Positions 28,205 to 38,133 are shown, numbered from the stretch's first letter. The stretch is DNA of 64,000 nucleotides from Rhizobium sp. BG4 (GCF_016864575.1 NZ_CP044125.1:558001-622000), one strand, 5' to 3'. Numbers and translations: made by a program. The notes: generated from the sequence alone by a model not told the origin.

Positions 28205-28944
28205 TCAACGACCTTGAAGAGACGGTCCCAACGCATGTTGGACGGCCATTTCCAGATTTCGCGGAACGAGGTGTCATTGCCGAGCGAGAAGAAGATGACG
28301 CTGGCGCGGCCAACGAGGTTCTCGGCGGGCACGAAGCCGACGTCGAAGCGGCTGTCCAGCGAGTTGTCGCGGTTGTCGCCCATCATGAAGTAGTGACCTT
28401 CGGGAACGACGAATTCCTGGGTGTTGTCACCACGGGACACCGGCGACTGGTCGAGCGTGTCGTAGGTCTTGCCGTCATCCAGCGTTTCGCGGAAAACCGG
28501 AACGTCCTGGCCCGGATCCTGCGCATAGTCGGAATTGAAGGTGCCGTCTGCGACCTTCGGAACCGGCTTGCCGTTGATCAGGAGAACGCCGTTCGTCACC
28601 TGGATCTTGTCGCCCGGGAGGCCGACGACGCGCTTGATATAATCGATCTCAGGGTTCGGCGGGAAGCGGAAGACGACGATGTCGCCGCGCGCCGGTTCGC
28701 TGCCGAAGATGCGGCCGCTGAACAGGTTCGGCGAGAAGGGCAGCGAGTATTTCGAATAGCCGTAAGCGAACTTGTTGACGAAGATGTAGTCACCGACCAG
28801 GAGCGTCGGCATCATCGAGCCGGACGGGATGGTGAAAGGCTGGAAGAAGACGGTGCGGATCACCATCGCCAGCAGCAATGCCTGGATGATGACCTTGATG
28901 TTTTCCCACAGAGCGTTCGGCTTGGTATCGGCTTTTTCGGACAC
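28201..28944 (-). CDS. lepB: Signal peptidase I
   Basis: A 247-residue membrane serine protease that removes signal peptides from exported proteins. One N-terminal transmembrane helix (about 15-35), box B with the Ser nucleophile (TIPSGSMMPTLLVGDY), the catalytic Lys in DYIKRVVGLPGDK, and GDNRDNSLDSR are all present. Same strand and overlapping rnc; 115 bases separate it from acpS upstream. Confidence 0.96.
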   Translation of the reverse strand: MSEKADTKPNALWENIKVIIQALLLAMVIRTVFFQPFTIPSGSMMPTLLVGDYIFVNKFAYGYSKYSLPFSPNLFSGRIFGSEPARGDIVVFRFPPNPEIDYIKRVVGLPGDKIQVTNGVLLINGKPVPKVADGTFNSDYAQDPGQDVPVFRETLDDGKTYDTLDQSPVSRGDNTQEFVVPEGHYFMMGDNRDNSLDSRFDVGFVPAENLVGRASVIFFSLGNDTSFREIWKWPSNMRWDRLFKVVE

Positions 28945-29059
28945 GCAGTCTTATTCCTTAAAGGCGCCGAAGCGGCGCAATTCTATAGTTGCTTCTCTCT
29001 AGCGGCTTCGGCCGGTGGCGGCAATGGCGCGAACATTAAAAGCGACGACAGGCCGCGGC

Positions 29060-29464
29060 TCAGCCTGCTTCCGGCAGCGCCTCGATGATCACGAATGCCT
29101 GAGCAAGCGGATAATCATCGGTTATTGTCAAATGAATGACCGGACGGTGCCCGGCAGGCATCATCGCTTCCAGGATGACGGCAGCCCCACCCGTCAGCTT
29201 CATCGTCGGCTTGCCGCTCGGCAGGTTGACGACGCCCATGTCCTTCCAGAAGACGCCCTGGGCGATGCCGGTGCCGAGCGCCTTGGAGCAGGCTTCCTTG
29301 GCGGCAAAGCGCTTGGCGTAGGATTCGGCGCGGTTCGCGCGGCGGTCGGAGCGGGCGCGCTCGACATCGGTGAAGCATCGCTGCGTGAAACGCTCGCCGA
29401 AACGCTCGATCGATTTTTCGACGCGGCGGATGTCGATGAGGTCGCTGCCAATACCGATGATCAT
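29060..29464 (-). CDS. acpS: Holo-[acyl-carrier-protein] synthase
   Basis: A 134-residue phosphopantetheinyl transferase that activates acyl carrier protein for fatty acid synthesis. The two motifs are intact: [13 protein letters not shown] (magnesium-binding Asp8) and [15 protein letters not shown] start at 29464 (MIIGIGSD); a 15-residue upstream extension is unlike the family. Sits ahead of lepB on the same strand. Confidence 0.95.
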   Translation of the reverse strand: MIIGIGSDLIDIRRVEKSIERFGERFTQRCFTDVERARSDRRANRAESYAKRFAAKEACSKALGTGIAQGVFWKDMGVVNLPSGKPTMKLTGGAAVILEAMMPAGHRPVIHLTITDDYPLAQAFVIIEALPEAG

Positions 29465-29489
29465 GAAAGGTCCTTCTGCGGGCGGAACG

Positions 29490-30080
29490 TCAGACGGTGG
29501 GCACGTCATGCACCTGATGGCTGAGACGCAGCTTGGCGCGCTCCATCAGGCGGGCGCGGCGGCGGGACTGGAAGCCCCTGACGGTGTAGAACGTCAGCGC
29601 GTAAAGCACAACCGAGGTGACGGCACCGGGCGGGATGGCGCCGATCAGCATCGGCTCCAGCACGGGGCGCCAGAGCTCGGTGAAATTCAGCTGGTGGAAC
29701 ATCTCGTGGAGATCGATCGACTGGCCGCCCAGCGTATCCTTGCGGGCGAGCACGAGATGGCCGATTTCCCAGGTGATGCCCCAGATGAAGGGATAGGTCA
29801 GCGGATTGCCGAAGGCGGCGCATCCGAGTGCCGCGGCCACCATGTTTCCCGAGAGAAAATAGGTGATCACGAAGGCCATGATGAAATGCACGCCGATGAA
29901 CGGCGTCCAGGACACGAACACACCAGCGGCCACGCCCGCCGCAACAGCATGCGGCGAGGCCGTCAATCTCATGACGCGCATTCTCAGATAGCGCGCGGGA
30001 CGCAGAAAGCCTTTGCGGGGCCACAAGGCCTCCCGCATTCTCTCGCGAAATCCTGCAGGTTTTCTACGGCGGAACAACAT
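29490..30080 (-). CDS. DUF2062 membrane protein
   Basis: A 196-residue protein with a basic N-terminus and three to four transmembrane segments. The DUF2062 core [23 protein letters not shown] motif (here [19 protein letters not shown]) and [19 protein letters not shown] are clear. Function of the family is unknown. It lies 25 bp upstream of acpS on the same strand and may be cotranscribed with it. Confidence 0.85.
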   Translation of the reverse strand: MLFRRRKPAGFRERMREALWPRKGFLRPARYLRMRVMRLTASPHAVAAGVAAGVFVSWTPFIGVHFIMAFVITYFLSGNMVAAALGCAAFGNPLTYPFIWGITWEIGHLVLARKDTLGGQSIDLHEMFHQLNFTELWRPVLEPMLIGAIPPGAVTSVVLYALTFYTVRGFQSRRRARLMERAKLRLSHQVHDVPTV

Positions 30081-30229
30081 GGCGGCTATTTAGTGCAGCG
30101 CACCTCACCATGACAAGAGCGGCGAAAAATCACGGGGTCCGCCTACCGCTCTTTGCTATCGTCACACTTTTCAGTGTCTACTCACAGGGCGCACATAATG
30201 CATGGCGCCCCATCACATCTTCGCAAGTA

Positions 30230-30379
30230 TTAACGGGTACGGAACAGACCGCGGTCAACCTGACGCTGACGATACTCAAGATCGATACGGTCGTACGAGC
30301 CGTTCAGGTAGGCCATTTCACGTTCCTGAGCATTCGGAGCGCGAAGAGCGCGGGCGATTTTCTTGATAGGACCAAACAT
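30230..30379 (-). CDS. DUF3563-type small protein (49 aa)
   Basis: A short ORF that a simple length cut-off misses. It reads MFGPIKKIARALRAPNAQER, then EMAYLNGSYDRIDLEYRQRQ and VDRGLFRTR, stop TAA. The AQEREMAYLN and DRIDLEYRQRQ blocks match what I know of DUF3563, a family of very small proteobacterial proteins of unknown function, sometimes linked to stress. AGAGG lies nine bases before the ATG. It sits alone between rsh and the DUF2062 gene, in both cases with more than 140 bp of spacer. Confidence 0.82.
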   Translation of the reverse strand: MFGPIKKIARALRAPNAQEREMAYLNGSYDRIDLEYRQRQVDRGLFRTR

Positions 30380-30544
30380 AGCGTTGCCTCTTTCTTTCGT
30401 TCATTCTCTGATGACACGGAAGATAAGTGCTGCAGCGCACAATTACCAACGCTCTAATACAGGTGCAGCCATGCGCATTGCGCATGCCTCGCCTTTTCGT
30501 CGTGCAAATTCGGTCACAAAACGATCATAAAATGTGCAGACGCC

Positions 30545-32779
30545 TCAGTCGTAGAGGCGCCGCACCGTCGCAATGCAGTCCAGTTCCTTGAGCTGGGCGA
30601 GCATCTGGTTCAGCTGGCGGAGGTCCCAGACCTCGATATCCAACGTCATTTCGGTGAAATCGGCGGCAACGCGCACCGTGTTCAGGACGCGGATGTTGAC
30701 GTCGAGACCGCCGACCGTCTGCGCCACTTTTGCAAGGGTGCCCGGCTCGTTCAGCGCATTGACCATGATGCGGGCCATGAAGCGAGACTTGTTGGCCTCG
30801 TCGAGATCCCAGCGTACGTCGATCCAGCGGTCCGGCTGATCGTCGAAGTGCTGGAGCGCCGAAGACTGGATCGGGTAGATGGTGATCCCCTTCCCCTTCT
30901 CCATGATGCCGACGATGCGATCGCCGGGCACGGCGCCGGTGGGTGCGAACTGCACGGCGATGTTGCTGGAGATGCCGCGGATCGGCACGGCATCGACGCC
31001 CGCCTCGCCTGCCAGCAACCCGGCTTCGGCGCCTTCCTTGGTCTTGCCCGGCACCTTGAAGATCATGCCCGAGGCGCTGCGGACGTTGAACCAGCCTTCA
31101 TCGCCGCTCGGCTTGACGGTGACGCGCTCGTCCTGGTGATCCGGATAGACAGCGCGCAGCACGTCGAGCGAGGACATCTCGCCGCGGCCGACGGCGGCGA
31201 TGGCGTCCTCGACATCCTTCTGGCCGAGGCGGTGAAGCGCGGGCTTCATGGCATCGCGCGAGAAGATCTTGCCGGCGCGGTCGAAGGTGCGCTCGAGAAT
31301 GCGGTGGCCAAGGCCGACATATTGCTTGCGGATCGCCATGCGGGTGGCGCGGCGGATGGCGGCGCGCGCCTTGCCGGTGACGACGATCTCTTCCCAGGCC
31401 GCCGGCGGCACCTGCACGCCGGAGCGGATGATCTCGACTTCATCGCCATTTGCCAGGCGCGTCACCAGCGGCATGATGCGGCCGTTGATCTTGGCGCCGA
31501 CCGTGGTGTCGCCGATATTGGTGTGAACGGCATAGGCGAAGTCGATCGGTGTCGCCCCACGCGGCAGCGCGATCAGCTTGCCCTTCGGGGTGAAGCAGAA
31601 GACCTGGTCCTGGAAGAGTTCGAGCTTGGTGTGTTCGAGGAATTCTTCCGGGCTGTCGCCCTCGGCCAGCGCCTCGATCGTATGGCGCAGCCAGGAATAG
31701 GCATTGGATTCGCGCGAGAGGATGTCGCCCTCGGGGCTGGTCGCACCGTCCTTGTAGAGCGTGTGCGCGGCGATACCGTATTCGGCGATCTCATGCATGC
31801 GCTTGGTGCGGATCTGCAGCTCGATACGCTGCGAGGACGGACCGACGATCGTGGTGTGCAGCGAGCGGTAGTCGTTCTGCTTCGGCGTCGAGATATAGTC
31901 CTTGAAGCGGCCGGGCACGACGCGCCAGCGGGTGTGGACGATACCGAGCGCCCGGTAACAGGCCGGGATCTCATCGACGAGGATGCGAAAGCCATAGACA
32001 TCGGAGAGCTGCTCGAAGGAGAGCGACTTCGACTGCATCTTGCGGAAGACCGAATAGGGCTTCTTCTGGCGGCCCTTGACGTAGACGCTCTCCATGCCGT
32101 TCGCCACGAGCAGATCGCGCAATTCCGTCTCGATCTTCTTGACCAGGCCTTCATTGCGCTGGGAGAGCTCCTCCAGGCGTTTGGTGACGGTCTCGTAGGC
32201 TTCCGGATTGATATGGCGGAACGAGAGTTCCTCGAGCTCGTCGCGCATGTCCTGCATACCCATGCGGCCGGCGAGCGGCGCATAGATATCCATCGTCTCT
32301 TCCGAGATACGGGCGCGCTTGTCGGCAGCCATATGGTCCAGCGTGCGCATGTTGTGCAGGCGGTCGGCGAGCTTGACGAGCAGCACCCGCACGTCGTCGG
32401 AAATGGCGAGCAGCAGCTTGCGCAGGTTTTCGGCCTGCTTGGCCTTCTTGGTGACGAGGTCGAGCTTCTTGATCTTGGTGAGGCCCTCGACGAGACGGCC
32501 GATATCCTCACCGAACAATTCGTCGATCTCGGCGCGGGTCGCCGTCGTGTCCTCGATCGTGTCGTGCAGCAGGGCGACTGCGATCGTCGACTCGTCGAGA
32601 TGCATGTCGGTCAGAATGGCGGCGACTTCGAGAGGATGGGAGATGTAGGGATCGCCGCTGGCCCGCTTCTGCTGGCCGTGCTTCTGCATGGCGTAGACAT
32701 AAGCTTTGTTCAGCAGAGCTTCATTGGCATCGGGCTTGTATTTCTGCACCCGCTCCACGAGCTCATACTGACGCATCAT
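30545..32779 (-). CDS. rsh: Bifunctional (p)ppGpp synthetase/hydrolase (RelA/SpoT homologue)
   Basis: A 744-residue stringent-response enzyme that makes and degrades the alarmone (p)ppGpp. Domains in order: HD hydrolase (His72-Asp73 in LLHDTIEDT), synthetase (about 235-345, KPYSVFRKMQSKSLSFEQLS), TGS (about 390-450), and C-terminal ACT (about 665-740). An active HD domain means it can hydrolyse, as expected for a single rhizobial Rsh. Two adjacent ATGs at 32779 and 32776 are possible; an upstream frame (MARFYFYRSCC) is rejected. rpoZ lies upstream on the same strand, an order typical of this group. Confidence 0.96.
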   Translation of the reverse strand: MMRQYELVERVQKYKPDANEALLNKAYVYAMQKHGQQKRASGDPYISHPLEVAAILTDMHLDESTIAVALLHDTIEDTTATRAEIDELFGEDIGRLVEGLTKIKKLDLVTKKAKQAENLRKLLLAISDDVRVLLVKLADRLHNMRTLDHMAADKRARISEETMDIYAPLAGRMGMQDMRDELEELSFRHINPEAYETVTKRLEELSQRNEGLVKKIETELRDLLVANGMESVYVKGRQKKPYSVFRKMQSKSLSFEQLSDVYGFRILVDEIPACYRALGIVHTRWRVVPGRFKDYISTPKQNDYRSLHTTIVGPSSQRIELQIRTKRMHEIAEYGIAAHTLYKDGATSPEGDILSRESNAYSWLRHTIEALAEGDSPEEFLEHTKLELFQDQVFCFTPKGKLIALPRGATPIDFAYAVHTNIGDTTVGAKINGRIMPLVTRLANGDEVEIIRSGVQVPPAAWEEIVVTGKARAAIRRATRMAIRKQYVGLGHRILERTFDRAGKIFSRDAMKPALHRLGQKDVEDAIAAVGRGEMSSLDVLRAVYPDHQDERVTVKPSGDEGWFNVRSASGMIFKVPGKTKEGAEAGLLAGEAGVDAVPIRGISSNIAVQFAPTGAVPGDRIVGIMEKGKGITIYPIQSSALQHFDDQPDRWIDVRWDLDEANKSRFMARIMVNALNEPGTLAKVAQTVGGLDVNIRVLNTVRVAADFTEMTLDIEVWDLRQLNQMLAQLKELDCIATVRRLYD

Positions 32780-32905
32780 GCCGCAACAACTCCGATAAAA
32801 ATAAAAGCGCGCCAATCAACGATTGGCGCACAGATTGGCAATAATATGCCCTAGCAATAAAGGCGCAAGATTGACGATTGGTAATCGTCAATAAAGCCGC
32901 GAGAC

Positions 32906-33310
32906 TTAGTAGTCGTCGCTCTTTTCCGGCGGCACGAGGCCTTCGATACCGGCAAGAAGTTCTTCTTCCGACATCTGGTCGAAAGTGATGGTTTCCGGCA
33001 GGTCGTCCTGCTCTTCGCCATCGGCAGCGGCAACACCGCCGGCAGCAATCAGGCTTGCCGGATCGGGCTCGGGCTCGTCGACTTCGACGTGCTTCTGCAG
33101 CGAATGGATCAGGTCTTCCTTCAGATCGTCGGGAGACAGGGTCTCGTCGGCGATTTCGCGAAGGGCTACAACCGGGTTCTTGTCGTTGTCGCGATCGATA
33201 GTGATCGAGGCACCCTGGGAAATCAGCCGGGCGCGGTGGCTGGCAAGCAGAACCAGCTCGAAGCGGTTCTCAACTTTGTCGATGCAATCTTCTACTGTGA
33301 CACGGGCCAT
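32906..33310 (-). CDS. rpoZ: RNA polymerase omega subunit
   Basis: A 134-residue small RNA polymerase subunit that stabilises beta' and, in many bacteria, forms part of a ppGpp site. The N-terminus [20 protein letters not shown] is diagnostic. An acidic C-terminal tail ([25 protein letters not shown]) is longer than in E. coli, as in other alphaproteobacteria. Start at 33310, since the extension upstream (MYRACQSRD) is not conserved in character. Adjacent to rsh. Confidence 0.95.
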   Translation of the reverse strand: MARVTVEDCIDKVENRFELVLLASHRARLISQGASITIDRDNDKNPVVALREIADETLSPDDLKEDLIHSLQKHVEVDEPEPDPASLIAAGGVAAADGEEQDDLPETITFDQMSEEELLAGIEGLVPPEKSDDY

Positions 33311-33431
33311 TGCCTGTCCTTTGCGGTCGTGATCTCGGGATTGACACGCCCGATACAATTAAAACCCGGCGAATTCAAGTTTTTCGTGCGTTGACCCGTA
33401 GTTTCCGGGCTATCCTGTTAAAATCACACAG

Positions 33432-33469
33432 GGAATATGACATTTCCACCAATAGTTGCTTGGAATATG
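33432..33469. promoter_or_regulatory. Direct repeat of GGAATATG, 30 bp apart
   Basis: GGAATATG occurs at 33432-33439 and 33462-33469, exactly 30 bp apart (about three helical turns), in AT-rich DNA between the rpoZ start and the NYN gene. This would suit tandem binding of a regulator. No known factor is identified. Confidence 0.3.
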
Positions 33470-33499
33470 CCGAATCGTGCCCTAAATCTCCTGTATATG

Positions 33500-33524
33500 A
33501 ATAATTCATAAATTACGGATTATT
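33500..33524. promoter_or_regulatory. Near-perfect 25-bp palindrome upstream of the NYN gene
   Basis: AATAATTCATAA and TTACGGATTATT are inverted (10 of 12 positions pair) around one central base, 80 bp before the NYN ATG. Such a site could bind a dimeric regulator. Identity unknown. Confidence 0.4.
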
Positions 33525-33603
33525 CCTCTCGGCAGGCAAGTCATTGTTTTTATGTGATTTTGGCGAGAGCCCATTTGGATTACTCTAATTGGATTGGCAA
33601 GCG

Positions 33604-34188
33604 ATGTTCGACCCACGGGAAAAAATTGCACTCTTCATTGATGGCGCCAACCTCTATGCGGCATCCAAGAGCCTCGGCTTCGATATTGACTACCGGAAGC
33701 TGCTGAAAGCCTTCCAGAAGCGCGGCTATCTGCTGCGTGCTTACTATTATACGGCGTTGATCGAAGACCAGGAATATTCGTCGATCCGCCCGCTGATCGA
33801 CTGGCTTGACTATAACGGCTACAAGGTCGTGACCAAGCCTGCGAAGGAATTCACCGACTCCATGGGCCGCCGTAAGATCAAGGGCAACATGGATATCGAA
33901 CTCGCGATAGACGCGATGGAACAGTCCGAAACCGTCGATCACCTGGTGATCTTCTCCGGCGATGGTGATTTCACGACGCTGGTGGAAGCGCTGCAGCGCC
34001 GTGGCCGCAAGGTTTCGATCATCTCGACGATGGCAACGCAACCGCCGATGATCGCCGACGATCTGCGCCGCCAGGCCGACCATTTCATCGACCTTCTGTC
34101 GCTCAAGGCCGAAATCGGCCGCGATCCGTCCGAACGTCCGCAGAAGCCGGTCGCCGAGACCACGGCTGCCGCCGACAGCGACGACTGA
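33604..34188 (+). CDS. NYN-domain protein (LabA/DUF88-like)
   Basis: A 194-residue protein with a NYN (PIN-like) nuclease fold. Acidic residues expected in the active site appear in IALFIDGANLY (Asp13), GNMDIELAIDAM and FSGDGDFTTLVEAL. The C-terminus is Ala/Thr/Asp-rich. LabA-like members are proposed RNases or RNA-linked regulators. I use the ATG at 33604; a TTG five codons upstream is less likely. The unusual AT-rich upstream region with two repeats suggests specific regulation. Confidence 0.88.
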   Translation: MFDPREKIALFIDGANLYAASKSLGFDIDYRKLLKAFQKRGYLLRAYYYTALIEDQEYSSIRPLIDWLDYNGYKVVTKPAKEFTDSMGRRKIKGNMDIELAIDAMEQSETVDHLVIFSGDGDFTTLVEALQRRGRKVSIISTMATQPPMIADDLRRQADHFIDLLSLKAEIGRDPSERPQKPVAETTAAADSDD

Positions 34189-34193
34189 CCAAG

Positions 34194-34213
34194 ACGGCCG
34201 GTTGCAACCGGCC
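34194..34213 (+). terminator. Hairpin after the NYN gene
   Basis: A perfect 20-bp palindrome, CGGCCGGTTGCAACCGGCCG, begins six bases after the TGA. No clear T-run follows, so termination is plausible but unproven. Confidence 0.45.
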
Positions 34214-34320
34214 GCATCATTCCCTGGAAATTTGTGAGTTTCGCAGCCGGTCACGATCGGCTGCACCAAGCGGTTGCGCCTCGCAGGCGCTGAGGAACTC
34301 GCGCGAAGGCGGCTGAAGGA

Positions 34321-34800
34321 TCAGCCGTTGTCCTTCATCAACCGGCTCTTCTGCCGGTTCCAATCGCGTTCCTTCTCCGTCTCGCGCTTGTCGTGCAGCT
34401 TCTTGCCCTTGGCGAGCGCCAGCTCCATCTTGGCGCGGCCGCGATCGTTGAAATAGATCTTCAGCGGCACGAGCGTCATGCCTTCGCGGTTGATACCGGA
34501 GCGCAGGCGATTGATCTCACGGGCCGAAAGTAGCAGCTTGCGGCGACGGCGCGGCTCGTGATTGAAGCGATTGGCCTGCAGATATTCCGGCAGATAGGAA
34601 TTGATCAGCCAGATCTCGCCATCCTCATCCGACGCATAGGATTCGGCGATATTGGCCTTGCCCTCGCGCAGCGACTTGACCTCGGTGCCCTTCAGCACGA
34701 GGCCTGCCTCGTAGGTATCGATGATCTCGTAATTGAAGCGCGCCTTGCGATTTTCGGCGACGATCTTCTTGACGACACGCTGGCTGCCTTTGGGGGCCAT
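34321..34800 (-). CDS. smpB: SsrA-binding protein SmpB
   Basis: A 159-residue protein that carries tmRNA to stalled ribosomes for rescue and tagging. Family motifs [20 protein letters not shown] and [18 protein letters not shown] are clear, and the C-terminal tail is basic ([18 protein letters not shown]). It lies 110 bp downstream of dapA on the same strand. The ssrA gene is not in this window. Confidence 0.96.
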   Translation of the reverse strand: MAPKGSQRVVKKIVAENRKARFNYEIIDTYEAGLVLKGTEVKSLREGKANIAESYASDEDGEIWLINSYLPEYLQANRFNHEPRRRRKLLLSAREINRLRSGINREGMTLVPLKIYFNDRGRAKMELALAKGKKLHDKRETEKERDWNRQKSRLMKDNG

Positions 34801-34910
34801 GACGAAATTCCAATTCTTGGGGCGCGCAACGGCGCGCCCTCATTTGCTGCCCATTATGTAGGGGAACTGCAAGTGCTTGTGAAGACAGGAGCCCTGCCCT
34901 CACCCGCAGC

Positions 34911-35795
34911 TTAGTTCAGGAGGCCGGCGTGGCGGAGCGCCGCGTCCATGGCCGCCTCGGTGCCGGCTTCCAGCGAGGAGACCAGCGGCGAGCGGACATT
35001 GCGGCTCATACGGCCGAGCTTGTTGAGGCCGTACTTGGCGCCGCAGACGCCCGGCTCCATGAAGACGGCCTTGTGCAGCGGCATCAGGCGATCCTGATAT
35101 TCCAGCGCCTTCACGTAATCACCCGCAAGCGTTGCCGCCTGGAACTCCGCACAGAGGCGCGGAGCGATATTGGCAACGACGGAGATGCAGCCGACGCCGC
35201 CATGGGCATTGAAGCCCAGCGCCGTCGCGTCTTCGCCGGAAAGCTGGCGGAAATCATTGCCGCAGGTAATGCGCTGGTCGGAGACGCGCTCGATCTTGCC
35301 CGTCGCGTCCTTGACGCCGACGATGTTGGAATGCGCCTTGGCAAGCACACCCATCGTTTCCGGCGACATGTCGATCACCGAACGGCCCGGGATGTTGTAG
35401 ATGTAGATCGGCAGCTTGACCGCTTCGGCGATCGCCGAGAAATGCGCGATCAGGCCCTTCTGCGTCGGCTTGTTGTAATAGGGCGTGACGACGAGAACGG
35501 CATCCGCGCCTGCCTTTTCGGCATGCTGGGCGAGCTCGATCGCTTCGCGGGTGTTGTTCGAACCGGCACCGGCCATGACGGGCACGCGCTTGGCAGCCGC
35601 TTCGATGCAGAGTTCCACGACCCGTTTGTGCTCGGCATGCGACAGCGTCGGCGATTCGCCGGTCGTCCCGACAGGAACGAGGCCGCTGCTTCCCTCTTTG
35701 ATCTGCCAGTCGACGTGAGCAGCGAAAGCCGCCTCATCAACATTGCCGGCATCTGTGAAAGGGGTGACGAGGGCGGGAATGGATCCCTTGAACAT
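34911..35795 (-). CDS. dapA: 4-hydroxy-tetrahydrodipicolinate synthase
   Basis: A 294-residue TIM-barrel enzyme that condenses pyruvate and aspartate semialdehyde in lysine and diaminopimelate synthesis. GTTGESPTL, the Tyr region TPYYNKPTQ, and the Schiff-base Lys in [11 protein letters not shown] are present. The ATG at 35795 ([13 protein letters not shown]) is chosen over a start nine codons upstream. Divergent from the lytic transglycosylase: DAP synthesis and wall remodelling genes thus share one upstream region of about 216 bp. Confidence 0.95.
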   Translation of the reverse strand: MFKGSIPALVTPFTDAGNVDEAAFAAHVDWQIKEGSSGLVPVGTTGESPTLSHAEHKRVVELCIEAAAKRVPVMAGAGSNNTREAIELAQHAEKAGADAVLVVTPYYNKPTQKGLIAHFSAIAEAVKLPIYIYNIPGRSVIDMSPETMGVLAKAHSNIVGVKDATGKIERVSDQRITCGNDFRQLSGEDATALGFNAHGGVGCISVVANIAPRLCAEFQAATLAGDYVKALEYQDRLMPLHKAVFMEPGVCGAKYGLNKLGRMSRNVRSPLVSSLEAGTEAAMDAALRHAGLLN

Positions 35796-36011
35796 GCAGA
35801 ACTCCCTAAGGCCGAAATCCACGCTTCGGCCGCATTCTTTGGATAAGAGTTGCGCACCATAGAGCGGTGAAAACGCCGCGACAAGCGTGGTGAGATCGGT
35901 TTAGGGCAAATTCCGATATCAAATGTGAACGAAGTTTACCGGTTCCGGTAAGCTTTCATTAAGATGCCGTTTGCGAGACTTGGGGCCACGTTTTCGTTGC
36001 GAGTATCCCGA

Positions 36012-37994
36012 ATGAAAAGAGCTGTCCTGATCCTGACCGCCCTCGGCCTTTCGGCCGCCGCGTGGGGCAGCGCCGCGTCGCCATTGCCGCAGACGGACAT
36101 TCCGGTACCCGACGCCAAGCCCCTCGGCTATCTGCCGCAGACCTCCGCCCCCGAAGCGATCATGACCGGCGCCATTCCGCGCACCGTCGCACCGATCAAT
36201 GGCGACTTGAAGAGCGGCCTCGACGCGCTCTCGGCCAAGAACCCGCAGCAGGCAATCTCCATCCGCGACGGCATGGCCAAGGGAACGCTCGACCGGCATA
36301 TCCTGACCTGGGCGATCGCCATGTCGGGCCTCAAAGGCGTGCCCTCCTACGAAATCGCCGGCGCCTCCCAGGAACTGAAGGGCTGGCCGGGGCTTTCCAG
36401 GCTGCGCGCCAATTCCGAGCGCGCGCTCTATGACGAGAACCCCGATCCGGCAGCGGTGCTCGCCGCCTTCGGCGAGACGGCACCTGAGACGACGCAGGGC
36501 GCGATCGTTCTGTCCCGGGCCTTGATTTCAGCCGGAAAGCAGCAGCAGGCCGCCAAATATATCCGCAAGGTCTGGCGCGGCGAAGGGCTGGACAAGGACA
36601 CCGAGGACAAGGTCCTCGCCGAGTTCTCCGGCCTGCTTTCCCCCGCCGATCACAAGGCGCGCATGGACTATCTCATGTATCGCGGGCGCACGGCGCAGGC
36701 CAAGCGCTTCGGCGACATGGGCCAGGCGCAATCGCTCTACAAGGCTTGGTCGGCCGTCGCCGCCAAGGCACCGAACGCGGCTGCCCTGCTCAATGGCGTC
36801 GATGCGAAGTGGGGTACCGATCCCGGCTATCTCTTTGCCCGCATCGAATATCTGCGCAAGCAGGACAAATATGCCGAAGCGGCCAAGCTTCTGGCGCAGA
36901 TGCCCTCGAAGCGCGACGAACTCGTCAATGCCGGCGAATGGTGGAACGAACAGCGCATCGTCAGCCGCGGCCTGGTCGATCAGGGTCAGTTCGCCGCCGC
37001 CTACAAGATCGTCGCCAACAGCGTTGCGACCAGCACGGCCGATATCGTCGAAGCCGAATTCCATGCCGGATGGTATGCGCTGCGTGGGCTTCAGGAGCCG
37101 GAGGCCGCCGAGACGCATTTCCGCAAGATCCTGCAGGTTTCCAGCGGACCGCTTTCGGTCTCGCGCGCCTGGTACTGGCTCGGCCGCGCCGCGGAAGCCG
37201 GTGGTCCCGGCAAGTCCGCCGAATTCTACACCAAGGCCGCAAGCTTCCCGAGCACCTTCTACGGTCAGCTCGCCAGCGAACGCCTGGGCCGCAAGACACT
37301 GAATGTCGCCTACCCCTCGCCGAGCGCCGCGGACCGGCAGAACCTGCAATCACGCGAAGCCGTGCAGGCAATCTCCCGCCTTGAGGCTGCCGGCCATGGA
37401 TGGCGCGCCGCGACCCTTTATCTGGCGCTCGCCGACCAGATCCAGAGCCCCGGCGAGCTTGCGATCCTGACCGCGCAGGCCGAACGCTCCGGCGACCATC
37501 ACCTCTCGCTGCAGATCGGCAAGATCGCCTATTCGCGCGGCATCGATGTCGCAGCCCTCGCCTTCCCTGTCGGCGTCATCCCGTCGAGCGCCAATATTTC
37601 CGGCTCCGGCAAGGCGCTCGCCTATGCGATCGCCCGCCAGGAAAGCGCCTTCAACCCGGCCGCCGTCTCCGCCGCCAACGCCCGCGGCCTGCTTCAGCTA
37701 CTGCCGGGCACGGCCAAAGCTGTCGCCAAACGCCATAACATCACCTTCTCCGCCGACAAGCTGACGGCCGACGCCGGCTATAACGCCACGCTCGGCGCCC
37801 ATTATCTGGGCGAACAGATCGACGCCTTCGGCGGCTCCTACATCCTGACCTTCATCGCCTATAACGCCGGACCGAAGCGTGTGCCCGAATGGATCGCCCG
37901 CTACGGCGACCCGCGCGGCAAGAATATCGACGAGATCGTCGACTGGATCGAGCGCATTCCTTCCCCGAGACGCGCAACTATGTGCAGCGTGTGA
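36012..37994 (+). CDS. Soluble lytic murein transglycosylase, frameshifted at the C-terminus
   Basis: A periplasmic Slt70-like enzyme that cleaves glycan strands with formation of 1,6-anhydro ends. Signal peptide MKRAVLILTALGLSAAAWGS; a long alpha-helical domain of Slt type; then the catalytic SLT domain with ARQESAFNPAAVS (catalytic Glu), ARGLLQLLPGTA and IAYNAGPKRVPEWI. Near 37958-37962 the bases ATTCCTTCC shift the frame; adding one C gives IPFPETRNYVQRVMENYEVY, continuing in the other frame to a TGA at 38075-38077 (688 residues). As written, the product ends at 37994 with an unrelated five-residue tail. Catalytic residues stay intact. Confidence 0.85.
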   Translation: MKRAVLILTALGLSAAAWGSAASPLPQTDIPVPDAKPLGYLPQTSAPEAIMTGAIPRTVAPINGDLKSGLDALSAKNPQQAISIRDGMAKGTLDRHILTWAIAMSGLKGVPSYEIAGASQELKGWPGLSRLRANSERALYDENPDPAAVLAAFGETAPETTQGAIVLSRALISAGKQQQAAKYIRKVWRGEGLDKDTEDKVLAEFSGLLSPADHKARMDYLMYRGRTAQAKRFGDMGQAQSLYKAWSAVAAKAPNAAALLNGVDAKWGTDPGYLFARIEYLRKQDKYAEAAKLLAQMPSKRDELVNAGEWWNEQRIVSRGLVDQGQFAAAYKIVANSVATSTADIVEAEFHAGWYALRGLQEPEAAETHFRKILQVSSGPLSVSRAWYWLGRAAEAGGPGKSAEFYTKAASFPSTFYGQLASERLGRKTLNVAYPSPSAADRQNLQSREAVQAISRLEAAGHGWRAATLYLALADQIQSPGELAILTAQAERSGDHHLSLQIGKIAYSRGIDVAALAFPVGVIPSSANISGSGKALAYAIARQESAFNPAAVSAANARGLLQLLPGTAKAVAKRHNITFSADKLTADAGYNATLGAHYLGEQIDAFGGSYILTFIAYNAGPKRVPEWIARYGDPRGKNIDEIVDWIERIPSPRRATMCSV

Positions 37995-38133
37995 TGGAGA
38001 ATTACGAGGTCTACAAGGCAAGGCTGGGCCAGACGCCCGATATCGAACGCGACCTGATCGGCGGCCGCTCCTCCTGAGACCGCTTGCAGATTGAGGCGCC
38101 GGCGCTAACCTCCCTGGCAACAGGGAGATGACG

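Noticed and set aside
30848..32854. A 668-codon plus-strand ORF opposite rsh
   Set aside because: A codon-bias shadow of the stringent-response gene; it has no ribosome site or known motif.
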